NCBI GenBank assembly: GCA_965261915.1 | Contig: CBDHDW010000013.1 | Span: 3,286,001 to 3,350,000 of the forward strand | DNA from: JAIBDK01 sp965261915 | Lineage (GTDB): Bacteria; Pseudomonadota; Gammaproteobacteria; Arenicellales; Poriferihabitantaceae | Direction: 5' to 3' | DNA: 64,000 nt | In this document: piece after piece, positions 39,390 to 48,359 of the stretch | How positions within the stretch are numbered: position 1 is the stretch's first letter | How the letters are laid out: the number at the start of each line of letters is the position of its first letter | Notes under the pieces: model-generated | Databases searched by the model: none | Told to the model about the DNA's origin: nothing | The model's input: the letters and a program-made list of their open reading frames with translations, nothing else | Translations under genes and position numbers: made by a program

Positions 39390-40283
39390 GTGGATACCAC
39401 CGCACCCATCATCACGCTAACCGGTGCCAATCCACAAACTATTGAACTGGGTGCAGGCTACACCGAGCTTGGCGCATCTACTAATGACGGCTCTATGGTA
39501 AGCATTGATGACGATGCATTTGTTGATGCCGTAGGCACCTACAGCATTACCTACACGGCAACGGATGGCACAAACCAGGCCACAGCAACCCGAACCGTCA
39601 ATGTAGTGGATACCACCGCACCCATCATCACGCTAACCGGTGCCAATCCACAAACTATTGAACTGGGTGCAGGCTACACCGAGCTTGGCGCATCTACTAA
39701 TGACGGCTCTATGGTAAGCATTGATGACGATGCATTTGTTGATGCCGTAGGCACCTACAGCATTACCTACACGGCAACGGATGGCACAAACCAGGCCACA
39801 GCAACCCGAACCGTCAATGTAGTGGATACCACCGCACCCATCATCACGCTAACCGGTGCCAATCCACAAACTATTGAACTGGGTGCAGGCTACACCGAGC
39901 TTGGCGCATCTACTAATGACGGCTCTATGGTAAGCATTGATGACGATGCATTTGTTGATGCCGTAGGCACCTACAGCATTACCTACACGGCAACGGATGG
40001 CACAAACCAGGCCACAGCAACCCGAACCGTCAATGTAGTGGATACCACCGCACCCATCATCACGCTAACCGGTGCCAATCCACAAACTATTGAACTGGGT
40101 GCAGGCTACACCGAGCTTGGCGCATCTACTAATGACGGCTCTATGGTAAGCATTGATGACGATGCATTTGTTGATGCCGTAGGCACCTACAGCATTACCT
40201 ACACGGCAACGGATGGCACAAACCAGGCCACAGCAACCCGAACCGTCAATGTAGTGGATACCACCGCACCCTCATCACGCTAA
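39390..40283 (+). CDS. Giant surface protein fragment: DUF5011-like repeats
   Basis: This 297-residue stretch of four 72-residue repeats has no start signal of its own and begins inside the array after reversed segment 1. It is ended by a one-base loss: CACCCATCATCACG elsewhere in the array reads CACCCTCATCACG near 40270. It is not an independent gene. It is listed because it carries part of the giant protein. Confidence 0.6.
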   Translation: MDTTAPIITLTGANPQTIELGAGYTELGASTNDGSMVSIDDDAFVDAVGTYSITYTATDGTNQATATRTVNVVDTTAPIITLTGANPQTIELGAGYTELGASTNDGSMVSIDDDAFVDAVGTYSITYTATDGTNQATATRTVNVVDTTAPIITLTGANPQTIELGAGYTELGASTNDGSMVSIDDDAFVDAVGTYSITYTATDGTNQATATRTVNVVDTTAPIITLTGANPQTIELGAGYTELGASTNDGSMVSIDDDAFVDAVGTYSITYTATDGTNQATATRTVNVVDTTAPSSR

Positions 40284-40357
40284 CCGGTGCCAATCCACAA
40301 ACTATTGAACTGGGTGCAGGCTACACCGAGCTTGGCGCATCTACTAATGACGGCTCT

Positions 40358-41281
40358 ATGGTAAGCATTGATGACGATGCATTTGTTGATGCCGTAGGCA
40401 CCTACAGCATTACCTACACGGCAACGGATGGCACAAACCAGGCCACAGCAACCCGAACCGTCAATGTAGTGGATACCACCGCACCCATCATCACGCTAAC
40501 CGGTGCCAATCCACAAACTATTGAACTGGGTGCAGGCTACACCGAGCTTGGCGCATCTACTAATGACGGCTCTATGGTAAGCATTGATGACGATGCATTT
40601 GTTGATGCCGTAGGCACCTACAGCATTACCTACACGGCAACGGATGGCACAAACCAGGCCACAGCAACCCGAACCGTCAATGTAGTGGATACCACCGCAC
40701 CCATCATCACGCTAACCGGTGCCAATCCACAAACTATTGAACTGGGTGCAGGCTACATCGAGCTTGGCGCATCTACTAATGACGGCTCTATGGTAAGCAT
40801 TGATGACGATGCATTTGTTGATGCCGTAGGCACCTACAGCATTACCTACACGGCAACGGATGGCACAAACCAGGCCACAGCAACCCGAACCGTCAATGTA
40901 GTGGATACCACCGCACCCATCATCACACTAGACGGTGCCAATCCACAAACTATTGAACTGGGTGCAGGCTACACCGAGCTTGGCGCATCTACTAATGACG
41001 GCTCTATGGTAAGCATTGATGACGATGCATTTGTTGATGCCGTAGGCACCTACAGCATTACCTACACGGCAACGGATGGCACAAACCAGGCCACAGCAAC
41101 CCGAACCGTCAATGTAGTGGATACCACCGCACCCATCATCACACTAGACGGTGCCAATCCACAAACTATTGAACTGGGTGCAGGCTACACCGAGCTTGGC
41201 GCATCTACTAATGACGGCTCTATGGTAAGCATTGATGACGATGCATTTGTTGATGCCGTAGGCACCTACAGCATTACCTAG
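40358..41281 (+). CDS. Giant surface protein fragment: DUF5011-like repeats
   Basis: This continues the previous fragment in the next frame after the single-base loss. It has 307 residues covering about 4.3 repeats, including the GYIELG variant and two DGAN units. It stops exactly where reversed segment 2 begins. There is no ribosome binding site, so it is not an independent gene. Confidence 0.6.
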   Translation: MVSIDDDAFVDAVGTYSITYTATDGTNQATATRTVNVVDTTAPIITLTGANPQTIELGAGYTELGASTNDGSMVSIDDDAFVDAVGTYSITYTATDGTNQATATRTVNVVDTTAPIITLTGANPQTIELGAGYIELGASTNDGSMVSIDDDAFVDAVGTYSITYTATDGTNQATATRTVNVVDTTAPIITLDGANPQTIELGAGYTELGASTNDGSMVSIDDDAFVDAVGTYSITYTATDGTNQATATRTVNVVDTTAPIITLDGANPQTIELGAGYTELGASTNDGSMVSIDDDAFVDAVGTYSIT

Positions 41282-41780
41282 AGCCGTCATTAGTAGATGC
41301 GCCAAGCTCGGTGTAGCCTGCACCCAGTTCAATAGTTTGTGGATTGGCACCGGTTAGCGTGATGATGGGTGCGGTGGTATCCACTACATTGACGGTTCGG
41401 GTTGCTGTGGCCTGGTTTGTGCCATCCGTTGCCGTGTAGGTAATGCTGTAGGTGCCTACGGCATCAACAAATGCATCGTCATCAATGCTTACCATAGAGC
41501 CGTCATTAGTAGATGCGCCAAGCTCGGTGTAGCCTGCACCCAGTTCAATAGTTTGTGGATTGGCACCGGTTAGCGTGATGATGGGTGCGGTGGTATCCAC
41601 TACATTGACGGTTCGGGTTGCTGTGGCCTGGTTTGTGCCATCCGTTGCCGTGTAGGTAATGCTGTAGGTGCCTACGGCATCAACAAATGCATCGTCATCA
41701 ATGCTTACCATAGAGCCGTCATTAGTAGATGCGCCAAGCTCGGTGTAGCCTGCACCCAGTTCAATAGTTTGTGGGTTATC
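41279..41780 (-). repeat. Reversed segment 2 in the 216-bp array
   Basis: About 502 bp of array in reverse orientation, starting with a two-base overlap (TA) and ending at 41780. Read on the minus strand it begins with a DGDN-type unit followed by two TGAN units. It starts 2,497 bp after reversed segment 1. Confidence 0.95.
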
Positions 41781-43814
41781 ACCGCACCCATCATCACGCT
41801 AACCGGTGCCAATCCACAAACTATTGAACTGGGTGCAGGCTACACCGAGCTTGGCGCATCTACTAATGACGGCTCTATGGTAAGCATTGATGACGATGCA
41901 TTTGTTGATGCCGTAGGCACCTACAGCATTACCTACACGGCAACGGATGGCACAAACCAGGCCACAGCAACCCGAACCGTCAATGTAGTGGATACCACCG
42001 CACCCATCATCACGCTAACCGGTGCCAATCCACAAACTATTGAACTGGGTGCAGGCTACACCGAGCTTGGCGCATCTACTAATGACGGCTCTATGGTAAG
42101 CATTGATGACGATGCATTTGTTGATGCCGTAGGCACCTACAGCATTACCTACACGGCAACGGATGGCACAAACCAGGCCACAGCAACCCGAACCGTCAAT
42201 GTAGTGGATACCACCGCACCCATCATCACACTAGACGGAGATAACCCACAAACTATTGAACTGGGTGCAGGCTACACCGAGCTTGGCGCATCTACTAATG
42301 ACGGCTCTATGGTAAGCATTGATGACGATGCATTTGTTGATGCCGTAGGCACCTACAGCATTACCTACACGGCAACGGATGGCACAAACCAGGCCACAGC
42401 AACCCGAACCGTCAATGTAGTGGATACCACCGCACCCATCATCACGCTAACCGGTGCCAATCCACAAACTATTGAACTGGGTGCAGGCTACACCGAGCTT
42501 GGCGCATCTACTAATGACGGCTCTATGGTAAGCATTGATGACGATGCATTTGTTGATGCCGTAGGCACCTACAGCATTACCTACACGGCAACGGATGGCA
42601 CAAACCAGGCCACAGCAACCCGAACCGTCAATGTAGTGGATACCACCGCACCCATCATCACGCTAACCGGTGCCAATCCACAAACTATTGAACTGGGTGC
42701 AGGCTACACCGAGCTTGGCGCATCTACTAATGACGGCTCTATGGTAAGCATTGATGACGATGCATTTGTTGATGCCGTAGGCACCTACAGCATTACCTAC
42801 ACGGCAACGGATGGCACAAACCAGGCCACAGCAACCCGAACCGTCAATGTAGTGGATACCACCGCACCCATCATCACGCTAACCGGTGCCAATCCACAAA
42901 CTATTGAACTGGGTGCAGGCTACACCGAGCTTGGCGCATCTACTAATGACGGCTCTATGGTAAGCATTGATGACGATGCATTTGTTGATGCCGTAGGCAC
43001 CTACAGCATTACCTACACGGCAACGGATGGCACAAACCAGGCCACAGCAACCCGAACCGTCAATGTAGTGGATACCACCGCACCCATCATCACGCTAACC
43101 GGTGCCAATCCACAAACTATTGAACTGGGTGCAGGCTACATCGAGCTTGGCGCATCTACTAATGACGGCTCTATGGTAAGCATTGATGACGATGCATTTG
43201 TTGATGCCGTAGGCACCTACAGCATTACCTACACGGCAACGGATGGCACAAACCAGGCCACAGCAACCCGAACCGTCAATGTAGTGGATACCACCGCACC
43301 CATCATCACACTAGACGGTGCCAATCCACAAACTATTGAACTGGGTGCAGGCTACACCGAGCTTGGCGCATCTACTAATGACGGCTCTATGGTAAGCATT
43401 GATGACGATGCATTTGTTGATGCCGTAGGCACCTACAGCATTACCTACACGGCAACGGATGGCACAAACCAGGCCACAGCAACCCGAACCGTCAATGTAG
43501 TGGATACCACCGCACCCATCATCACACTAGACGGTGCCAATCCACAAACTATTGAACTGGGTGCAGGCTACACCGAGCTTGGCGCATCTACTAATGACGG
43601 CTCTATGGTAAGCATTGATGACGATGCATTTGTTGATGCCGTAGGCACCTACAGCATTACCTACACGGCAACGGATGGCACAAACCAGGCCACAGCAACC
43701 CGAACCGTCAATGTAGTGGATACCACCGCACCCATCATCACACTAGACGGAGATAACCCACAAACTATTGAGCTGGGTGCTGTGGCCTGGTTTGTGCCAT
43801 CCGTTGCCGTGTAG
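41769..43814 (+). CDS. Giant surface protein fragment: DUF5011-like repeats
   Basis: A 681-residue frame with about nine 72-residue repeats, bounded on both sides by reversed segments. The first residues come from the end of reversed segment 2 and the last from the start of segment 3, so both ends are artificial. The order of unit types is T, T, DN, T, T, T, T with Ile, D, D, DN. Confidence 0.6.
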   Translation: MWVITAPIITLTGANPQTIELGAGYTELGASTNDGSMVSIDDDAFVDAVGTYSITYTATDGTNQATATRTVNVVDTTAPIITLTGANPQTIELGAGYTELGASTNDGSMVSIDDDAFVDAVGTYSITYTATDGTNQATATRTVNVVDTTAPIITLDGDNPQTIELGAGYTELGASTNDGSMVSIDDDAFVDAVGTYSITYTATDGTNQATATRTVNVVDTTAPIITLTGANPQTIELGAGYTELGASTNDGSMVSIDDDAFVDAVGTYSITYTATDGTNQATATRTVNVVDTTAPIITLTGANPQTIELGAGYTELGASTNDGSMVSIDDDAFVDAVGTYSITYTATDGTNQATATRTVNVVDTTAPIITLTGANPQTIELGAGYTELGASTNDGSMVSIDDDAFVDAVGTYSITYTATDGTNQATATRTVNVVDTTAPIITLTGANPQTIELGAGYIELGASTNDGSMVSIDDDAFVDAVGTYSITYTATDGTNQATATRTVNVVDTTAPIITLDGANPQTIELGAGYTELGASTNDGSMVSIDDDAFVDAVGTYSITYTATDGTNQATATRTVNVVDTTAPIITLDGANPQTIELGAGYTELGASTNDGSMVSIDDDAFVDAVGTYSITYTATDGTNQATATRTVNVVDTTAPIITLDGDNPQTIELGAVAWFVPSVAV

Positions 43815-44281
43815 GTAATGCTGTAGGTGCCTACGGCATCAACAAATGCATCGTCATCAATGCTTACCATAGAGCCGTCATTAGTAGATGCGCCAAGCTC
43901 GGTGTAGCCTGCACCCAGTTCAATAGTTTGTGGATTGGCACCGGTTAGCGTGATGATGGGTGCGGTGGTATCCACTACATTGACGGTTCGGGTTGCTGTG
44001 GCCTGGTTTGTGCCATCCGTTGCCGTGTAGGTAATGCTGTAGGTGCCTACGGCATCAACAAATGCATCGTCATCAATGCTTACCATAGAGCCGTCATTAG
44101 TAGATGCGCCAAGCTCGGTGTAGCCTGCACCCAGTTCAATAGTTTGTGGATTGGCACCGGTTAGCGTGATGATGGGTGCGGTGGTATCCACTACATTGAC
44201 GGTTCGGGTTGCTGTGGCCTGGTTTGTGCCATCCGTTGCCGTGTAGGTAATGCTGTAGGTGCCTACGGCATCAACAAATGC
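43778..44281 (-). repeat. Reversed segment 3 in the 216-bp array
   Basis: About 504 bp in reverse orientation, starting 2,499 bp after reversed segment 2. The right junction is a perfect hairpin (GCCTACGGCAT-CAACAA-ATGCCGTAGGC), where the sequence folds back on itself. The left junction has a three-base overlap (TGC). Confidence 0.95.
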
Positions 44282-46961
44282 CGTAGGCACCTACAGCATT
44301 ACCTACACGGCAACGGATGGCACAAACCAGGCCACAGCAACCCGAACCGTCAATGTAGTGGATACCACCGCACCCATCATCACGCTAACCGGTGCCAATC
44401 CACAAACTATTGAACTGGGTGCAGGCTACACCGAGCTTGGCGCATCTACTAATGACGGCTCTATGGTAAGCATTGATGACGATGCATTTGTTGATGCCGT
44501 AGGCACCTACAGCATTACCTACACGGCAACGGATGGCACAAACCAGGCCACAGCAACCCGAACCGTCAATGTAGTGGATACCACCGCACCCATCATCACG
44601 CTAACCGGTGCCAATCCACAAACTATTGAACTGGGTGCAGGCTACACCGAGCTTGGCGCATCTACTAATGACGGCTCTATGGTAAGCATTGATGACGATG
44701 CATTTGTTGATGCCGTAGGCACCTACAGCATTACCTACACGGCAACGGATGGCACAAACCAGGCCACAGCAACCCGAACCGTCAATGTAGTGGATACCAC
44801 CGCACCCATCATCACACTAGACGGTGCCAATCCACAAACTATTGAACTGGGTGCAGGCTACACCGAGCTTGGCGCATCTACTAATGACGGCTCTATGGTA
44901 AGCATTGATGACGATGCATTTGTTGATGCCGTAGGCACCTACAGCATTACCTACACGGCAACGGATGGCACAAACCAGGCCACAGCAACCCGAACCGTCA
45001 ATGTAGTGGATACCACCGCACCCATCATCACACTAGACGGTGCCAATCCACAAACTATTGAACTGGGTGCAGGCTACACCGAGCTTGGCGCATCTACTAA
45101 TGACGGCTCTATGGTAAGCATTGATGACGATGCATTTGTTGATGCCGTAGGCACCTACAGCATTACCTACACGGCAACGGATGGCACAAACCAGGCCACA
45201 GCAACCCGAACCGTCAACGTAGTGGACACCATGCCCCCTACGGTAGTCATCACATCCAGTTCGGGTGCGAGTGGTAGCACAGTAGATGCCGAGACACTAA
45301 ACTATACCGCGACTTTTAATGAGGATGTTACTGGTTTTGTACTATCTGATATTACGGTAACCGGCACGGCAAACGGAGGCAGTCCGGTTGCGTCTAACTT
45401 TGTTGCCAATGCTGATGGCTTCACCTTTGATGTCGTAAGAGGCATCTCTGATGGTACCGTCATCGTCTCTATTGCCGCTGGTGTTGCCGAAGATATTTCT
45501 GGCAATGGCAACATCGCTTCTAACCGATACAGATTGACTATTTACACCGGGCTGACCCCGGACGCTGCCAGGCAACTAAACGAGAATATTTTGCCACGGC
45601 TTACCCACGTTATGCTGGGCGGCACGGTGTCGGCGGTGAATAGTCGCATGGATGACACTTTCTCGGGCACGCCACAAGTGGCGAGTTACCAGTTCGATGG
45701 TCAAACGGTGCAATTGGATAGCCAGACCGGCTTGTCCGCCAACCTGCAGAACACGGTCGCGCAGAAATTACCCAACTATCTCAAGTCGCTGAAAGACGGT
45801 ACGATGGACTGGAGAGAAATGTTGTCTCGTTCCGCCTTTGTGATGCCGTTGAATGCGGCGGGCGGTGCGGGTTCTACTGCTGGTGCGACAGTATGGGGCG
45901 GTGGTGATTACAATAGAATGAGTGGCAAGTTCAGCGATGGCGACTGGAAAGGCGATGTGCTCAGTGTTCAACTCGGTATCGACCAGCGGTTGGGTAAGGA
46001 TATGCTGGCCGGGGGTTTGGTGTCGTGGAGCAAGGGCGATGTTGATTACACGCTGACGGATAAGAACGGGAAAGAGACCCGCGGGGATTACACGCATCAG
46101 ATCACCAGCGTTCACCCGTACTTTGCACGCTCGAACGATGAGGTTGATTTGTGGGGCAGTGTTGGCTATGGGCAGGGTAAACTGGCCATTAAACAGCAAT
46201 CCCCAACCGAAGATAGCGAGCGCAGCAGTGACACGCGCCTGTTGAGTTTATCGGCGGGGGGTTCTGGACGGTTATCGCAATCGGGCTTGAAGCTCAAGAG
46301 CGACATCATACTGGCACAGGTTGACATTGCCGCGTCTGCGGACAAGAAAATCCCGGCTGATAAACTCAACAGCCAACGACTACGCTTGTTGCTGGAGATG
46401 GGTAAAGAACGCCCATTGTCATCGGGCGGACACTTCAAGCCGTTGCTGGAAGTGGGCTTGCGCTATGACGGTGGTGTTGGCGAATCCTCTGGTATTGGCG
46501 CGGTATTGAATTTGGGCGGACACTATGCCAACACCACAGGCTTGACGGTTGAAGGCAAGTTGCACACGTTGCTCGGTCAAGACGACTATCAGGAATGGGG
46601 TATTCAAGGCACGATTCGCCAACAAGCCAATGCCAATGGACAAGGCTTGTCGTTTAGCCTGAATCCGAGCTATGGCACGGTTGGCATCAGCACGAATCAG
46701 GTATGGCAACAAGAGCTGGCCGATGACAATAACGGCACAAGCAACAATAGCGCACGCTTGAATGTGAATATGGGTTACGGACTGTTTACGGCTGGCGGAT
46801 TATTGACCCCCTACAGCGAAGTCAGCATGAGCGACAGCAACCACTATCGTTTGGGCTTGCGCTGGAAACCGAGTTCGCCACTTAGCCTGCACCTGTACGG
46901 CGAACGTGAAACCAGCAATAATAGCGACCGCATCCTGCTGGAAGGCCGTATCCGGTTTTAG
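44259..46961 (+). CDS. Giant surface protein C-terminus with autotransporter beta-barrel
   Basis: This 900-residue frame holds the last four DUF5011-like repeats (to about residue 324), one Big/Ig-like domain (VVITSSSGASGSTVDAETL, about 325-430), a linker (TPDAARQLNENILPRLTH), and a C-terminal outer-membrane barrel of about 360 residues with alternating strands (TAGATVWGGGDYNRMSG to LEGRIRF). The final Phe is the usual Bam recognition residue. This marks the giant protein as a type V secretion autotransporter whose passenger is displayed outside. The apparent start (44259) comes from the reversed segment and is not a true start. Confidence 0.85.
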   Translation: MPTASTNAVGTYSITYTATDGTNQATATRTVNVVDTTAPIITLTGANPQTIELGAGYTELGASTNDGSMVSIDDDAFVDAVGTYSITYTATDGTNQATATRTVNVVDTTAPIITLTGANPQTIELGAGYTELGASTNDGSMVSIDDDAFVDAVGTYSITYTATDGTNQATATRTVNVVDTTAPIITLDGANPQTIELGAGYTELGASTNDGSMVSIDDDAFVDAVGTYSITYTATDGTNQATATRTVNVVDTTAPIITLDGANPQTIELGAGYTELGASTNDGSMVSIDDDAFVDAVGTYSITYTATDGTNQATATRTVNVVDTMPPTVVITSSSGASGSTVDAETLNYTATFNEDVTGFVLSDITVTGTANGGSPVASNFVANADGFTFDVVRGISDGTVIVSIAAGVAEDISGNGNIASNRYRLTIYTGLTPDAARQLNENILPRLTHVMLGGTVSAVNSRMDDTFSGTPQVASYQFDGQTVQLDSQTGLSANLQNTVAQKLPNYLKSLKDGTMDWREMLSRSAFVMPLNAAGGAGSTAGATVWGGGDYNRMSGKFSDGDWKGDVLSVQLGIDQRLGKDMLAGGLVSWSKGDVDYTLTDKNGKETRGDYTHQITSVHPYFARSNDEVDLWGSVGYGQGKLAIKQQSPTEDSERSSDTRLLSLSAGGSGRLSQSGLKLKSDIILAQVDIAASADKKIPADKLNSQRLRLLLEMGKERPLSSGGHFKPLLEVGLRYDGGVGESSGIGAVLNLGGHYANTTGLTVEGKLHTLLGQDDYQEWGIQGTIRQQANANGQGLSFSLNPSYGTVGISTNQVWQQELADDNNGTSNNSARLNVNMGYGLFTAGGLLTPYSEVSMSDSNHYRLGLRWKPSSPLSLHLYGERETSNNSDRILLEGRIRF

Positions 46962-47004
46962 GAATTGGGGGCTTGTCACGCCATTCCCCTGTTTCTACTC
47001 AATT

Positions 47005-47022
47005 CCCCCCTGACAAGGGGGT
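47005..47022. repeat. GC-rich hairpin downstream of the giant gene
   Basis: CCCCCC and GGGGGT flank a TGACAA loop, 44 bp after the autotransporter stop. There is no T-run, so it is an RNA hairpin or repeat remnant and not a classic terminator. Confidence 0.5.
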
Positions 47023-47090
47023 AGAGGGGTTAGGAAAGGCGAATATTGAGTTTTGCACGGTCTCTTTCGAGACGGCAAGAATGCCTTGCT

Positions 47091-47164
47091 AGGCATACGT
47101 TAAATGCGGAAAACCTTGCGGGTTTGTGCGTTTTACTGGGTTCCTGCTTCCGCAGGAACGACGG
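47091..47164 (+). repeat. REP-like element, 3' copy
   Basis: The hairpin TTCCTGC-TTCC-GCAGGAA is embedded in AGGCATACGTTAAATGCGG and GGGTTTGTGCGTTTTACTGGG, homologous to the copy at 15261-15335 and in the same orientation. The two copies bracket the giant gene. Confidence 0.75.
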
Positions 47165-47290
47165 CAGGACTCCTGACTTCACGGATCTTGGATTCACATA
47201 ATAAGTGCAACACGCCTAAGTCAGTCAAAGGGGACACTCGTACTCTTTTAACTGAACGGAAAAAAGGCGTAAAACAGGACGAGATATACC

Positions 47291-47500
47291 CATTTGACTG
47301 AACAGGAAAGAGACCACATTTACCTCATGATGAATAAGCAAAGCAAAATCATACACAGGCAGAAATCGCTAAAACCCTGAGCAGAAGTTAAGTCAACCAT
47401 CAGCCGTGAAATGAAACGCAATACCGGGGTAACGGCTATCGCTACAAACAACCCACCGCTTTGCCCAAACGCGGCATCAGCAAAAGCCCAAGCACATCAG
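47291..47500 (+). pseudogene. Decayed IS30-family transposase N-terminus
   Basis: Pieces of the IS30 helix-turn-helix region can be read in shifting frames: HLTEQERDHIYLMMNKQSK at 47291, TQAEIAKTLSRS from about 47354, KSTISREMKRNTG from about 47390, then GNGYRYKQPTALP near 47430. At least three frameshifts separate them, and the DDE catalytic domain is absent. No inverted ends were recognised. This is a dead insertion-sequence remnant beside the giant gene. Confidence 0.6.
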
Positions 47501-47652
47501 GCTCAATGACGCTAAACCGTATCATTCTCGGGAGCGCGGCTTGAATGTCAAATAATCATCTGGCACAACAGATCGAGTTCTTCTCCGTGATGAAAGTTAA
47601 GTGATTGAAAAGCCATAGGAAGCTGTCAAATTGAGGTAAAATAAGAAAGTAC

Positions 47653-47681
47653 ATGACGTTTACGTAAACGTCAACTATAAT
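47653..47681 (+). promoter_or_regulatory. Promoter with a perfect 18-bp palindromic operator
   Basis: GACGTTTACGTAAACGTC at 47655-47672 is a perfect palindrome. It fills the spacer between a -35-like ATGACG (47653-47658) and a perfect TATAAT (47676-47681). An operator within the spacer is typical of MerR-family regulation. The ACGTTTACGT core resembles what I recall of LiuR-type sites that control branched-chain acyl-CoA degradation, but the match is not verified. It probably drives the nine-gene operon that follows. Confidence 0.65.
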
Positions 47682-47807
47682 CATAACTCATTCGGGCGAC
47701 ATTTAAATTTCATCCAGATCGAAATAAATCCCATACAGAATAAAAACCATTAAAAATTGTGACTGCCCTGCATGACATGCAGTCAAAAAAATAAATTGAA
47801 ATCGATA

Positions 47808-48209
47808 ATGAATCTAGAACAAGCAAGAGCATTTTTAGCTCGAGAATTTCCGCAAAGTTCCTGTGTAATTGATTTCGTCGGAACAGGCTCCGCTATTGTT
47901 CGCCAACCCATCAGTTTTAAGCACTTACGACCAGGAGGAAGCGTCTCTGGTCCGACGATGATGACGCTGGCAGATTGTGCGGCATACGTCGCTATTTTGA
48001 CTCAATACGGAGAAGTGGCACTGGCGGTAACGACCAGTCTGAATATCAATTTTCTCCGTAAGCCCGATGCCAACAATGATATTGTTGCAGACTGCCATTT
48101 ACTAAAAGCCGGGAAGCGATTGGCGGTTTGTGAGGTCAGCGTATATTCGGAAGGATTGAAAGATCCGATTGCCCATGTTACGGCAACCTATTCCGTTCCG
48201 CCGGCTTAG
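47808..48209 (+). CDS. PaaI-type hotdog acyl-CoA thioesterase
   Basis: This 133-residue single hotdog domain carries the family signature LRPGGSVSGPTMMTLADCAAY, where the Asp is the expected catalytic region, followed by SLNINFLRKP. It probably hydrolyses acyl- or aryl-CoA thioesters, releasing trapped CoA. ATG 47808 aligns with the family N-terminus. An in-frame ATG at 47772 adds 12 unlike residues. It is the first gene of the CoA/Liv operon, 150 bp before the acyl-CoA synthetase. Confidence 0.85.
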   Translation: MNLEQARAFLAREFPQSSCVIDFVGTGSAIVRQPISFKHLRPGGSVSGPTMMTLADCAAYVAILTQYGEVALAVTTSLNINFLRKPDANNDIVADCHLLKAGKRLAVCEVSVYSEGLKDPIAHVTATYSVPPA

Positions 48210-48359
48210 ATCATGAGTATTTATTTTGTTGTGAGGTGGGGTGAGAATATGCAAATCGACAAAGACTTGCTTTACAATGTGGCGCTTCGCCTTTGGTGGT
48301 ATACCCAAAAATCCGATAATAAGATTGTCAATTAGCACTGCAAATTTTTTCGAACAAAA

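Larger units (their letters stand above)
38104..45229 (+). repeat. 216-bp (72-residue) DUF5011-like tandem repeat array, about 33 unit-equivalents
   Basis: Near-identical units encode a 72-residue Ig-like fold with landmarks NPQTIELGAGYTELGAS, VGTYSITYTATDG and TVNVVDTTAP. Unit starts are 216 bp apart (for example 38155, 38371, 38587). Variants are few: TGAN, DGAN or DGDN before PQ, and GYIELG at 40752 and 43136. Three segments lie in reverse orientation. The near identity implies recent expansion or homogenisation. Confidence 0.95.
15103..46961 (+). other. Whole giant autotransporter locus, interrupted in this assembly
   Basis: The pieces at 15103-38802, 39390-40283, 40358-41281, 41769-43814 and 44259-46961 encode consecutive parts of one design: passenger with Ig-like domains, DUF5011-like array, then outer-membrane barrel. 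If the reversed segments and a one-base loss near 40270 are removed or corrected, the locus would be about 31.9 kb, close to 10,600 codons. As given, no single polypeptide links the signal peptide to the barrel. Confidence 0.75.

Noticed and set aside
38782..44281. Site-specific invertible switch (Hin/Piv type)
   Set aside because: No recombinase gene or common inverted crossover site is present, and the junctions differ from one another. Regular 2.5-kb spacing fits an artefact better.
38104..45229. CRISPR array
   Set aside because: The 216-bp units are contiguous, coding, in frame and without unique spacers.
47005..47022. Terminator for the giant gene
   Set aside because: A hairpin is present, but there is no T-run after it.
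47104..47301. Plus-strand 65-codon frame after the giant gene
   Set aside because: It translates the REP-like repeat and intergenic sequence and has no protein-like features.
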